From assembly GCA_022828135.1 (NCBI GenBank), contig JAJEJB010000025.1:1-62239 (forward strand): DNA of 62,239 bases. Direction: 5' to 3'. The notes under the pieces were generated by a model, which saw only the letters and a list, made by a program, of their open reading frames with translations, had not been told where the DNA came from and made no database searches. Every line of letters starts with the position of its first letter. Position 1 is the first letter of the stretch. The DNA comes from Acidimicrobiia bacterium. GTDB lineage: Bacteria > Actinomycetota > Acidimicrobiia > Acidimicrobiales > Aldehydirespiratoraceae. The position numbers were made by a program, and so were the translations under genes. This document shows positions 8,335 through 17,467 of this stretch, one piece after another.

Positions 8335-9708
8335 ATGCGCAAGACAATTACGGGCCTACTGCTCGCCTTTGCGCTCGCCGCAGGCCTAGTCGCCTGCGGA
8401 AGCGACGACGAACCGGCACCCGCCGCGGACAGCGGCGCCAGCGACGCGGCTGTCGCAGCAGCCGAAGCAGAAGCCGCCGAGGCCCAGGCCCAAGCCGACG
8501 CCGCCGCGGCGGAGGCCCAAGCGGCCCAGGCTGAGGCCGACGCCGCCGAGGCCGAGGCCAAGGCCGCGGCTGATGCCGCCGCCATCGCAGAGGCCGAAGC
8601 AGCCGCCGCGGCAGCTGCGCTAGAGGCTGCCGAAGCCGAGGGAGCGGCCGTCGCCGAACTCGAGGCGGAGCTCGCCGCCGCCGAAGCAGCCGCCGCCGAA
8701 GCCGAAGCAGCAGCCGCCGAAGCCGCCGCCGCCGCGGAGGAGGCGGCCGCGGAGCAGGCAGCCGCCGCACCCAGTGAGATCGACATGGCCATGCTCGTCG
8801 TGGGCACCAAGGAGGAGGGCTGGTACGCCACGTTCATCGACAGCGTCAACCGGGTCTCGGCGTCCAACAAGTACGGCATCAACGTCAATCTCGAGATCCT
8901 CGAGGGAATCCCCTTCGTCGAGGGCGAGCGCGTCATCCGCGACCTGGCCCAGACCGGCGAGTACGAGATCATCGTCGGCCACAGCACCTTCGTGGACGGA
9001 GTCGCCGCCAACAAGGCCGACTTCCCCGACACCTTGTTCGTGTACTCGGGCTCCGGCAACGATGACCACGAGGGCGGCGACAACGCCTACTGGATCGATG
9101 TGTTCATCCACGAGCCCGCCTACCTCGCCGGGATCATCGCCGGCATGACGACCCAGACCAACAGGATCAGCGGTGTGGCCGCGTTCCCGTTCCCCAACGT
9201 CAACGCCCCGCTCAACGCCTTCGTCGACGGTGCCCGCTCGGTCAACCCCAACATCGAGGTGGCCGGGGTCACCTACATCGAGAGCTGGTTCGACCCGGCG
9301 ACCGCGTCGGCCGCGGCAGAGGTCCAGATCGCCAACGGCTCCGACGTGATCTACGCGGAGCGCTTCGGGCCGTTCGCCGCGGCCGAGGACGCCGGCAACG
9401 TGCGGGCCGTCGGCCACTTCACCGACCAGTTGAGCCTGTCGCCCGTGGTGCTGACCAGCGCTGTCGCGCAGTGGGACAGCGCCTTCAGCGACGTTCTCGA
9501 CGCCTGGTACGACTACACGGTGCACGGAGTGCCCTACAACTCGCCGCCGCAGCGCATCGTCTACCAGTCGATGGTGGACAACGGCTCCGCGCTGGGCGTC
9601 ATCGCCGACGACGTCCCGGCCGACGTGGTGGCTGAAGTCGAAGCGGCCCGGGCCGCCATCCTGGCGGGCGAGCTGGTGGTCCCACTCAAGTTCGACGCGT
9701 TCGAGTAG
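8335..9708 (+). CDS. BMP-family ABC transporter substrate-binding lipoprotein with Ala/Glu-rich coiled-coil spacer
   Basis: The chosen ATG has GGAGGGAG upstream and gives a lipoprotein signal peptide with lipobox LVAC (cysteine 21). Residues 36-145 are an uninterrupted Ala/Glu/Gln repeat, predicted to be a long helical or coiled-coil stalk. The BMP/PnrA-like binding domain follows, from about residue 147 (MAMLVVGTKEEGWYATFIDS) to the end. Known BMP proteins bind purine nucleosides and related ligands. The 110-residue stalk is unusual for the family and would hold the binding domain away from the membrane. The gene heads an operon with the ATPase and two permeases. Length is 457 residues. Confidence 0.9.
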   Translation: MRKTITGLLLAFALAAGLVACGSDDEPAPAADSGASDAAVAAAEAEAAEAQAQADAAAAEAQAAQAEADAAEAEAKAAADAAAIAEAEAAAAAAALEAAEAEGAAVAELEAELAAAEAAAAEAEAAAAEAAAAAEEAAAEQAAAAPSEIDMAMLVVGTKEEGWYATFIDSVNRVSASNKYGINVNLEILEGIPFVEGERVIRDLAQTGEYEIIVGHSTFVDGVAANKADFPDTLFVYSGSGNDDHEGGDNAYWIDVFIHEPAYLAGIIAGMTTQTNRISGVAAFPFPNVNAPLNAFVDGARSVNPNIEVAGVTYIESWFDPATASAAAEVQIANGSDVIYAERFGPFAAAEDAGNVRAVGHFTDQLSLSPVVLTSAVAQWDSAFSDVLDAWYDYTVHGVPYNSPPQRIVYQSMVDNGSALGVIADDVPADVVAEVEAARAAILAGELVVPLKFDAFE

Positions 9709-9759
9709 TCGCGAGAAGCCTGGCTGCACGTCGAACGATCGACTGAGCGCAACGATCCG

Positions 9760-11316
9760 ATGGCAGATGCGGCCGAGTCCGGCGCGGCCGCGCCGGGGGA
9801 GAACATCCTCGTCGTCGAGGAGGTGACGAAGGCCTTCCCCGGCGTGGTCGCCAACGACTCCGTCAGCATCGACATCCGCAGGGCCGAGATCCACTGCCTG
9901 CTCGGGGAGAACGGCGCGGGCAAGACGACACTGGCCGACATCCTCTACGGCGTGTACCAGCCCGACGAGGGCCGGGTGCTCCTCGAAGGCGAGCCGCTGG
10001 AGTTGCACTCGCCCCGCGACGCCATCGAGGCCGGCATCGGGATGGTCCACCAGCACTTCGAGCTGGTGCCCCCGATGTCGGTCATCGAGAACGTGGTGAT
10101 CGGCACGCCCGCCAAGCAGTGGCTCGACCTCACGGAGGCGCGTCGCCGACTCGAGGAGTTCTTCGCCGACTACGACGTGGAGATCGATCCCGACGCAGAG
10201 GTCGGCCGGCTCTCGGTCGGGGAGCAGCAATGGGTGGAGATCTTCAAGACGCTCTATTTCGGCGTCGAGATCCTGATCCTGGACGAGCCCACCGCTGTGC
10301 TGACCCCGCAGGGCATCGATGAGCTGTTCCGGATCCTGCGCCGGATGCGCGACGAGGGCCTCACCATCATCCTGATCACCCACAAACTCAAGGAGGTGAT
10401 GGACCTCTCGGACCGGGTGACGGTGCTGCGCCGCGGCAAGGTCGTCGGCACGGTCGACACTGCCGACGTCGATCAACGCGATCTCGCCCGGATGATGGTG
10501 GGGCGTGAGGTCCTGATGCAGGCGGACAAGGCCGCATCCACCGCCGGCGAGCCGGTGCTGGAGGTCGATGAGATCCACCTGGCGTCCGATACTGGACGAG
10601 GCTCGCTGGAAGGGCTGTCGATCACCGTCGGCTCGGGCGAGATCGTGGGCGTCGCCGGCGTGTCGGGCAACGGCCAGAACGCCCTGTTCGACGCGATCGT
10701 GGGCGTGCGCCATCCCGAGACCGGCTCCATCCGGATCGTCGGCCAGGACACCACCGAGTCTGCGCCCCACCGGATTGCCACCCTAGGGGTGGCCAGCGTG
10801 CCCGCAGACCGCATCGCCCAGGGTCTGCTGATGGACTTCAGCGTGAAGGAGAACCTGGTGCTGGGCAACCAGCGCGAGCGGCAGTTCTCCCGCTCCGGGA
10901 TCCTCAACCGGGGCCAGATCGACGCCTTCGCCGCGGAGTCGATCGACAGCTTCGAGATCAAGACACCGTCGGCGTCTCAGATCACCAGGACCCTCTCGGG
11001 CGGCAACCTGCAGAAGATAATCATGGCCCGGGAACTCTCCGGCCAGCCCCAGCTGATCATTGCTCACCAGCCGACGCGGGGTCTCGACATAGCCGCCACC
11101 GAGTACGTCCGTCGCCGCCTGATCCAGGAGAGGGACCGCGGCGCGGGGGTGCTGCTGATGTCGGAGGACCTCGATGAGATCTTCCAGCTCTCCGACCGGA
11201 TCGCGGTGATTTACGATGGGCGGATTGTCGCGGTCACCCAGCCCGACGCGACCACCCTTGAACAGATCGGAATGCACATGGCTGGTGCCAGCGACGCAGG
11301 CCAAGGTTCACCATGA
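9760..11316 (+). CDS. ABC transporter ATP-binding protein, double NBD
   Basis: The 518-residue protein has two fused ATPase domains. NBD1 has Walker A GENGAGKTT near residue 52, signature LSVGEQQWVEI near 151 and Walker B LILDEPTAVLTPQG near 172. NBD2 has the degenerate GVSGNGQNA near 305 and LSGGNLQKIIMARELSG near 414. It is the paralog of the ATPase at 409. Its stop overlaps the permease start by 4 bases (ATGA), indicating translational coupling. It powers import by the adjacent BMP system. Confidence 0.95.
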   Translation: MADAAESGAAAPGENILVVEEVTKAFPGVVANDSVSIDIRRAEIHCLLGENGAGKTTLADILYGVYQPDEGRVLLEGEPLELHSPRDAIEAGIGMVHQHFELVPPMSVIENVVIGTPAKQWLDLTEARRRLEEFFADYDVEIDPDAEVGRLSVGEQQWVEIFKTLYFGVEILILDEPTAVLTPQGIDELFRILRRMRDEGLTIILITHKLKEVMDLSDRVTVLRRGKVVGTVDTADVDQRDLARMMVGREVLMQADKAASTAGEPVLEVDEIHLASDTGRGSLEGLSITVGSGEIVGVAGVSGNGQNALFDAIVGVRHPETGSIRIVGQDTTESAPHRIATLGVASVPADRIAQGLLMDFSVKENLVLGNQRERQFSRSGILNRGQIDAFAAESIDSFEIKTPSASQITRTLSGGNLQKIIMARELSGQPQLIIAHQPTRGLDIAATEYVRRRLIQERDRGAGVLLMSEDLDEIFQLSDRIAVIYDGRIVAVTQPDATTLEQIGMHMAGASDAGQGSP

Positions 11317-12479
11317 GCGAGCATGTCACCGACGCGCCCCAGGACAGCCCGCGCCGCGACGACCACGAAACGGACGCCGGCCGCGATCCGCTCTCGATGC
11401 TGTTCCAGCCGGGCGCCTGGCGACTGGAGCGGAGGCTGTACACCCGTCCGGTGCACGAGCTGTATGCCACCCTCATCGCGCTGGCCATCACCGCGGTGAT
11501 CATCGGCCTGCTGGTGATCATCGTCGGCGTGTCGCCGCTGGACGCCTTCACGTCCCTCTACGAGGGGGCCTTCGGAAACCGGGAGTCGGCCCTCGAGACG
11601 CTGGTGCAGGCGACGCCGCTGATCCTCACCGGGCTGTGCGCGGCCATCGCCTTCCGGGCCGGGGTCTGGAACATCGGCGGCCAGGGTCAGTTCATCGCGG
11701 GCGCCATCGGCACCTGGTGGGTCTACGACACGATGCCCGGCCTCCCCGCGCCGCTGCTGTTCGTGGCAATGTTCGCCGGGGCTGCGGTCTTCGGAGCATT
11801 GTGGGCGTCGGTGGCCAGCGTCCTGCTGGTCCGTTACGGAACCAACGAGATCCTCACGACGGTGATGCTGAACTTCGTCATCGACTCCGGGCTGTCATGG
11901 CTGCTCTCGGGGCCCTGGCAGGCGAACGATACGCCCTACTCCCAGACCGAGCGGATGGTCGAGAGCGCATTCCTGCCCCGGTTCTTCGACGACAGCCGGC
12001 TGCACCTGGGCTTCGCCCTCGCGCTGGTGATGGCGGTCGTGGTCCATCTCCTGGTGCGGCGCACCACCTTGGGATTCGAACTGAGGGCCATAGGCGTGAA
12101 CAAGCAGGCGGCCTCGTACAAGGGCATCAGCGTCGGGGCGGCCATCATCGTGGTCATGGCCATCTCCGGGGCACTGGCAGGACTGGCGGGCGCGGGTGAG
12201 CTGCTGGGCCTTCATCACCGGATCAACTTCGAGTTCGGCGGCGCGGCCGTCGGCTTCACCGGGATCATCGTCGCCCTGGTGGCCCGGCTGCATCCCGCGG
12301 GCGTGATCGTGGTGGCCATCGCCTTCGCGGGGCTGCTCAACGGCGCGACCCAGATGCAGGTCGGCACCGGCATCCCAGCCGCGCTCGTGGACGTCATCGA
12401 GGGGGTCGCCCTCGTTCTCGTGCTGCTGGCCGCGGTCGCCTGCCGCTACCGACTCCGGAGGATCGCCCACCATGGATAG
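11313..12479 (+). CDS. ABC transporter permease (BMP/nucleoside type, first subunit)
   Basis: The 388-residue membrane protein has a polar N-terminus of about 50 residues, then roughly ten hydrophobic helices. These include LYATLIALAITAVIIGLLVI near residue 50, plus 'GICAAIAFRAGVWNIGGQGQ'-like sequence near 110 (LCAAIAFRAGVWNIGGQG), the BPD_transp_2 signature of YufP-like permeases. It pairs with the next gene to form the heterodimeric channel. Coupled to the ATPase by an ATGA overlap. Confidence 0.93.
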   Translation: MSEHVTDAPQDSPRRDDHETDAGRDPLSMLFQPGAWRLERRLYTRPVHELYATLIALAITAVIIGLLVIIVGVSPLDAFTSLYEGAFGNRESALETLVQATPLILTGLCAAIAFRAGVWNIGGQGQFIAGAIGTWWVYDTMPGLPAPLLFVAMFAGAAVFGALWASVASVLLVRYGTNEILTTVMLNFVIDSGLSWLLSGPWQANDTPYSQTERMVESAFLPRFFDDSRLHLGFALALVMAVVVHLLVRRTTLGFELRAIGVNKQAASYKGISVGAAIIVVMAISGALAGLAGAGELLGLHHRINFEFGGAAVGFTGIIVALVARLHPAGVIVVAIAFAGLLNGATQMQVGTGIPAALVDVIEGVALVLVLLAAVACRYRLRRIAHHG

Positions 12480-12494
12480 CTCCGGGTAGCCGTC

Positions 12495-13442
12495 GTGGAG
12501 GACTTCTTCACCTACTCGGTGATCCTCGGCATCTTCGTGGCCACCTTCAAGATCGCCACCCCCCTGCTGATCGCGGCCACCGGCGAGCTGGTCGCAGAGA
12601 GCAGCGGGATCCTGAACCTGAGCCTCGAGGGGACCATGACCCTCGGCGCCTTCACCGGGTTCCTGGTCGCCAACCAGACCGGCAACCTGTGGCTGGGGCT
12701 GGTGGGGGCGGCCGTGGGCGGAGGCGCGATGGGGCTGCTGATGGCGGTGATGACGGCCACGGTCAAGGTCAACCAGGTGGTCGCCGGGCTCGCGCTGAAC
12801 ATCCTCGGCCTGGGCGGAGCCTTCTTCTGGTACCGCTCGGTGTACGAGGAGAGCGGCGCCGTCGCGTTCCCCACCGTGGACCGGTTCCAGACCGCGACCA
12901 TCCCGCTGCTGTCTGACATCCCCGCGGTGGGCGAGGTGTTCTTCGACCAGCACTGGCTGACCTACTTCGGGGTCCTCATGGTGCCGGCGACCCTCATCTT
13001 CCTCAATCGCACCAAGTACGGCCTGGAGCTCCGCAGCATCGGCCACAACCCCGAGGCGTGCGACATGCGTGGCGTGGGCATCATCTCCCGCCAGTACACC
13101 GCGGTGATCTACGGGGGCGTGATGGCCGGGCTGGGCGGTGCCTACCTCTCGCTGGCGGGCGGAAACCAGTTCTTCGACGACATCGTCGCGGGGCGGGGAT
13201 GGATCGCCCTGGCCATCGTGATCTTCGGGAACTGGCGGGCGTCGTGGATCCTGGCCGGCTCGCTGCTGTTCGGGTTCCTCGAGGCCACCCAGCTGTCGCT
13301 CCAGGCCAGCGGTGTGGACCTGCCCTACCAGCTCCTGCTGGCCCTGCCGTTCATTCTGACGATCGTCGCGCTGGTCCTGAACCGCAGCCGCTCCCAGGTC
13401 CCGCTGTCGCTGACCATCCCGTACCACCGGGGGGAGCGCTAG
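12495..13442 (+). CDS. ABC transporter permease (BMP/nucleoside type, second subunit)
   Basis: The 315-residue protein begins at GTG, 15 bases after the first permease, and is almost wholly hydrophobic helices. LIAATGELVAESSGILNLSLEG near residue 25 and the MRGVGIISRQYTAVIYGGVM region near 195 match YufQ-type BPD_transp_2 permeases. It completes the importer. The start is chosen because the upstream frame is closed and the first transmembrane helix begins within ten residues. Confidence 0.93.
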   Translation: MEDFFTYSVILGIFVATFKIATPLLIAATGELVAESSGILNLSLEGTMTLGAFTGFLVANQTGNLWLGLVGAAVGGGAMGLLMAVMTATVKVNQVVAGLALNILGLGGAFFWYRSVYEESGAVAFPTVDRFQTATIPLLSDIPAVGEVFFDQHWLTYFGVLMVPATLIFLNRTKYGLELRSIGHNPEACDMRGVGIISRQYTAVIYGGVMAGLGGAYLSLAGGNQFFDDIVAGRGWIALAIVIFGNWRASWILAGSLLFGFLEATQLSLQASGVDLPYQLLLALPFILTIVALVLNRSRSQVPLSLTIPYHRGER

Positions 13443-13463
13443 ACCACGCAACCAGGAGCGGTC

Positions 13464-15893
13464 TTGAGCCTCGACATCGATTCCCACATCCGCCACAGCT
13501 CCCGCTACGTGGGCCGATCGGTGCCGCGCCGGGAGGACCGCGGGCCCCTCACCGGCAGGGGACGCTACGTAGCCGACATCAAGCTTCCGGGAATGCTCGA
13601 AGTGGTATTCGCGCGCAGCACCGAGGCCCACGCCCGGATCACCGGGATCGACACGTCGGAGGCAGAGGCCCTCGAAGGTGTGGTGGCGGTCTTCTGTGCC
13701 GCCGACCTCTCAGACGTGAACACCTTCCCCGACTACATCCCCTACATCGGCGCGGTCAGGCAGCGCCCCCTCGCCGAGGACAGGGTCCGCTACGTCGGCG
13801 CTCCCTACGCGGCCGTCGTGGCCGTCGACCGCTATATCGCGGAGGACGGTGCCTCCCTCGTGGCCGCCGGGACGACCTACGAGCCCCTGCCGACCGTCGC
13901 CGATCTTGACCAGGCGCTCGCTTCGGGCGCGCCCAAGCTCTACGACCACTGGGAGAGCAACTGCTCCTTCGATGTGGCCCCTCACAAGCCCGAAGTGGAC
14001 CGGGCGTTCGAGGAGGCCGACCACGTCTTCACCGAGACCTACGTGAGCCAACGCCAGACCGGGTTGCCCATGGAGACCAGGGGAGTGGTGGCCGACATGG
14101 TTGACGGGACGCTCACGGTGTGGTCCTCGACCCAGAGCCCCCACATGGTGCGCACGACCGTCGCGCTGATGCTCGGCATGCCGGAGCCGCAGGTGCGGGT
14201 GATACACCCCGCCATCGGGGGCGGCTTCGGCACCAAGACCCACATCTACCCCGAGGACGTCGTGGTGCCCTGGATCGCGCGCCGGCTTGCCACGCCCGCC
14301 CGCTGGATCGAGGATCGCATGGAGAACCTCGTGGCGTCGGTGCACGCCCGGGAGCAGCGACACGACGTGGAGGTCGCCTACGATGCCGACGGCACGATCC
14401 GCGGCGTGCGCTGCGCCTCCATGCTCGACATGGGCTCGGGCGAGATCTTCATGCCCGGCACCGCGCCGGTCTTCGTGACCAACGCCTGCATCACCGGCGG
14501 GTACGACTTCCCCAACATGGAGGCCCGCACCATCGGCGCGGTGACCAACAAGACGCCGGCCGGCGCGTACCGGGGCTTCGGCATTCCCGAGGGCGCGTTT
14601 GTCATGGAGCGGATCATCGACCGAGTTGCCCGCCTGACAGGAACCGACCGTGCGGACTTGCGGCGCCGCATGCTGCTCCGGCCCGGGCAGACCCCCTACG
14701 TGATGCACGGCGGCGGCCGCCTCGACTCCGGCTCCCACACCGAGTCGTTCGAGCGGGCCCTGGAGATGTCGGCACCGCGGCTGGAACAGGTGCGGAAACG
14801 TCACGCCGGCGATCCCGACGTGCGCGTGGGTGTCGGCTACGCCAACTACGTGGAGCCGACTTCGCCCAGCTACCACCTCACCACCGGTCACTGGGGCGGC
14901 GGCGACGCAGCCACGGTCCGGGTCGATCCCGACGGCTCGGTGCGGGTTGCCGCGGGGCTCAGCGCCTTCGGCCAGGGCGCCGAGACCACCGCGGCGCAGC
15001 TCGCGGCCGACGCCCTGGGCGTCTCGCCGCAGGATGTCACCGTCGTGCTCGGCGACACCGAGCGGACGCCCTACGGACTGGGCTCGTGGGGCAGCCGTGG
15101 CGCAATGATGCTCACCGGGTCGGTCCTGCTGGCCTCGGAGCGGCTGCTGGACAAGGCTCGGGCCATCGCCGCCCACATGCTGGAGGCAGCCGAAGCCGAT
15201 GTCGTGCTCGAAGACGGAGCGTTCCATGTAGCCGGCAGCAGCCGGCCCTCCGTGAGCTGGGCCGAGGTCGGCACCGCGGCGTGGGTCCGGGTCGTGGACC
15301 TGCCCGACGGCATGGAGGCAGGGCTGGAGACATCCGGCTTCTACCACCCCGAGAACCTGCAGCATCAACTTGACGACACCGGGAAGATCAACGCCGCGGC
15401 CAGCTGGTCCAACGGCACCCACATCGGGATCGTCAGCGTCCGCATCAGCACAGGCGAGGTAACCATCGAGGACTACATCGTGGTCCATGACTGCGGCACG
15501 GTCATCAACCCGGCTCTGGTGGAGGGCCAGGTCCACGGCGGGGTCGCCCAGGGCATCGCCGGCGCCATGTACGAGCACTTCCAGTACGACCCGGACACCG
15601 CCTACCCGAGATTCGCTTCGTTCATGGACTACCTGGTCCCGACGTGCGCGGAGGTGCCCCACATGGAGGTCGACCATTTCGAGTCGCCCGCGCCGGAGCA
15701 GCCGCTGGGAGTCAAGGGCTGTGGTGAGGGTGGCACCGTGGGCCCGCCCGCGGTAGTGGCTGGGGCCGTTTCCGACGCCCTGTCCGAGTGGGGCGTCGAC
15801 TTGACCGAATGTCCCGTCACTCCCGTGGCCGTGCGAGCCGCCTTGCGGGCGGCCGAGGCGAACCGGGGCGGCGGGTCCGGAGCGCCACCGTGA
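13464..15893 (+). CDS. xanthine dehydrogenase/CoxL-family molybdopterin-binding large subunit
   Basis: The 809-residue catalytic subunit starts at TTG after CAGGAG. It shows the family's molybdopterin regions: GGGFGTKTHIYPED near residue 252, AGAYRGFGIPEG near 368 and the C-terminal GVKGCGEGGTVGPP, whose glutamate is the catalytic base. The loop reads AYRGFG, not the AYRCSFR of form I CO dehydrogenase, so CO oxidation is not supported. Family members hydroxylate carbon in heterocycles or aldehydes, including purines. The FAD and 2Fe-2S subunits follow with 4-base overlaps, giving the complete L-M-S set. The enzyme directly follows the importer genes, which links substrate uptake to this oxidation. 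Confidence 0.93.
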   Translation: MSLDIDSHIRHSSRYVGRSVPRREDRGPLTGRGRYVADIKLPGMLEVVFARSTEAHARITGIDTSEAEALEGVVAVFCAADLSDVNTFPDYIPYIGAVRQRPLAEDRVRYVGAPYAAVVAVDRYIAEDGASLVAAGTTYEPLPTVADLDQALASGAPKLYDHWESNCSFDVAPHKPEVDRAFEEADHVFTETYVSQRQTGLPMETRGVVADMVDGTLTVWSSTQSPHMVRTTVALMLGMPEPQVRVIHPAIGGGFGTKTHIYPEDVVVPWIARRLATPARWIEDRMENLVASVHAREQRHDVEVAYDADGTIRGVRCASMLDMGSGEIFMPGTAPVFVTNACITGGYDFPNMEARTIGAVTNKTPAGAYRGFGIPEGAFVMERIIDRVARLTGTDRADLRRRMLLRPGQTPYVMHGGGRLDSGSHTESFERALEMSAPRLEQVRKRHAGDPDVRVGVGYANYVEPTSPSYHLTTGHWGGGDAATVRVDPDGSVRVAAGLSAFGQGAETTAAQLAADALGVSPQDVTVVLGDTERTPYGLGSWGSRGAMMLTGSVLLASERLLDKARAIAAHMLEAAEADVVLEDGAFHVAGSSRPSVSWAEVGTAAWVRVVDLPDGMEAGLETSGFYHPENLQHQLDDTGKINAAASWSNGTHIGIVSVRISTGEVTIEDYIVVHDCGTVINPALVEGQVHGGVAQGIAGAMYEHFQYDPDTAYPRFASFMDYLVPTCAEVPHMEVDHFESPAPEQPLGVKGCGEGGTVGPPAVVAGAVSDALSEWGVDLTECPVTPVAVRAALRAAEANRGGGSGAPP

Positions 15894-16756
15894 AGCCGGC
15901 ACCATTCGAGTACTGCCGACCCTCGACGGTCGACGAGGCGCTCGAGGCGCTCGGCTCCTCCGAGTCCAGCCGGGTGCTGGCAGGGGGGCAGAGCCTCATC
16001 CCGGCCATGAACTTCCGCCTCACCGACGTGTCGTTGCTGGTGGACATCAACCGGGTCGAGGGACTGGACGCCGTGACCTGCGACTCGGGCGGCGTGACCG
16101 TGGGAGCGGCCGCCACCCAGACCCGGGTGCTGGAGGACGACGGCGCGGCAAGCGTCGTGCCGGGACTGCGGGCGGCTCTGCGCCACGTCGGGCATCTCCA
16201 GATACGCGACCGGGGCACCGTCTGCGGCAGCCTGGCCCACGCCGACCCCGCCGCCGAGCTGCCCGCCGTCGCCGTCGCAACCGGCGCGGCCATCGACGTG
16301 ACCGGTCCGGCCGGTGAACGCCGGATCGATGCAGCGGACTTCTTCCATGGGCCGTTCTGGACGGCTCTCGAGGACGGCGATCTCATCACCGAGGTGCGCT
16401 TTCCGGCGCCTCCGCCCCGCTCGGTGACCATCGTCGACGAGATCTGTCGGCGAGCGGGCGACTTCGCGGTGGCCGGGCTGGTCGCGGTGATCGAAGTCGA
16501 TGCCGGCGCGGTGCGCTCGGCCCGTCTCGTCGGTTTCGGACTGGGGGGCGTGCCCACCAGGCTTCAGGCGGCCGAGGCTGCGATCGGCGGCTGGGCTGCG
16601 GACCACCCGGTGGTCACGCTCACCGAGGCCGTGATGGCCGACACCACCGACGCGTTCGACGACATTCACGCCCCGAACTGGTACCGCGGCGAGGCGGTCG
16701 CCGCGCTCACGGTCAGGGCCGCCCTGCGGGCCCTGGCAACCGAGGAGGAGGTATGA
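15890..16756 (+). CDS. xanthine dehydrogenase/CoxM-family FAD-binding subunit
   Basis: The 288-residue protein starts at GTG, overlapping the large-subunit stop (GTGA). AGGQSLIPAMNFRL near residue 30 and LRHVGHLQIRDRGTVCGSLAHADPA (about 95-120) are the FAD-binding signatures of this family. It passes electrons from the iron-sulfur subunit to the final acceptor. Length matches the family norm of about 285-295 residues. Confidence 0.94.
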   Translation: MKPAPFEYCRPSTVDEALEALGSSESSRVLAGGQSLIPAMNFRLTDVSLLVDINRVEGLDAVTCDSGGVTVGAAATQTRVLEDDGAASVVPGLRAALRHVGHLQIRDRGTVCGSLAHADPAAELPAVAVATGAAIDVTGPAGERRIDAADFFHGPFWTALEDGDLITEVRFPAPPPRSVTIVDEICRRAGDFAVAGLVAVIEVDAGAVRSARLVGFGLGGVPTRLQAAEAAIGGWAADHPVVTLTEAVMADTTDAFDDIHAPNWYRGEAVAALTVRAALRALATEEEV

Positions 16757-17268
16757 CCATCATCGAACCGATCTCCGAGGCGAATGTCGAGGTCACGGTA
16801 AACGGGCGGCCCCACCGTCACCGGGTGCCGGCCCGGCTGCTGCTGTCGGACTACATCCGCGACACCGTCGGCTTGACCGGCACCCACCTCGGCTGCGAGC
16901 ACGGCTACTGCGGTGCCTGCACGGTGATGGTGAACGGGGATGCGGTTCGATCATGCCTGATGCTGGCGGTCCAGGCCGACGGAGCCGAGGTCCGCACCGT
17001 TGAGGACCTCGCTCCCGCAGGCTCCGACGCCCTGTCGCCGATGCAGCAGGCCTTCCACGACAATCACGCCCTCCAATGCGGCTTCTGCACCGCAGGGTTC
17101 CTGATGACTCTGGAGAGCGTCGACCCAGCCGAGTGGCGGGATCCCGAGCGCCTCGTGGAACTGCTGTCGGGCAACCTGTGCCGTTGCACCGGCTACCAGA
17201 ACATCGTGGCCGCGGTGACCGAGGCATGGAACGCGTACGATGGAAGCGGAGGATCCGACGATGGCTGA
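16753..17268 (+). CDS. xanthine dehydrogenase/CoxS-family [2Fe-2S] subunit
   Basis: The 171-residue protein overlaps the FAD subunit by ATGA. It has both cluster motifs: the plant-type N-terminal set (CEHGYCGACTVMVNG plus a later C) and the C-terminal four-cysteine domain (CGFCTAGF and CRCTGYQN). It carries electrons from the molybdenum centre to FAD. Its stop overlaps the ferredoxin start. Confidence 0.95.
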   Translation: MTIIEPISEANVEVTVNGRPHRHRVPARLLLSDYIRDTVGLTGTHLGCEHGYCGACTVMVNGDAVRSCLMLAVQADGAEVRTVEDLAPAGSDALSPMQQAFHDNHALQCGFCTAGFLMTLESVDPAEWRDPERLVELLSGNLCRCTGYQNIVAAVTEAWNAYDGSGGSDDG

Positions 17269-17467
17269 CGCGACCGTTGAAGTGAACCACGACGTCTGCA
17301 TCGTCTCGGGAATGTGCGCCTCGCTGGCGCCTGAGATCTTCGACATCGACGACGACGGTCTCAAGCTCGAGGTGCTGAAACCCACGCTGCCGCCCGAACT
17401 TGTGGACAAGGCCCGCGGCGCCGAGGCGTGCTGCCCCGTAGAAGCAATAAAGGTGACGACGCCATGA
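17261..17467 (+). CDS. small single-cluster ferredoxin ([3Fe-4S]/[4Fe-4S], P450-partner type)
   Basis: The 68-residue protein starts at the ATG with GGAGG 9-13 bases upstream. It reads C-x5-C (CIVSGMC), then a FDIDDDG segment and CCPVEAI near the C-terminus. The cysteine in the usual second cluster position is replaced, as in [3Fe-4S] ferredoxins of actinobacterial P450 systems. It overlaps the preceding iron-sulfur subunit by 8 bases and the following Rieske gene by ATGA, so it is translated with the oxygenases. It could feed the Rieske enzymes or the P450; no matching reductase is seen. Confidence 0.9.
   Translation: MADATVEVNHDVCIVSGMCASLAPEIFDIDDDGLKLEVLKPTLPPELVDKARGAEACCPVEAIKVTTP

Noticed and set aside
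8133..9083. Ala/Ser-rich minus-strand frame
   Set aside because: It is the complement of the Ala/Glu repeat of the lipoprotein.
8620..10770. 716-codon minus-strand open frame
   Set aside because: It is antisense to the BMP lipoprotein and ATPase genes, which have clear motifs. Long antisense frames are expected at this GC content, and its product is His/Val/Asp-rich with no domain.
13710..15905. 731-codon minus-strand open frame opposite the molybdenum subunit
   Set aside because: No domain or start signal; it is a shadow of the CoxL-type gene.
13464..17268. Carbon monoxide dehydrogenase
   Set aside because: The large subunit lacks the AYRCSFR active-site loop of form I CO dehydrogenase; it reads AYRGFG.
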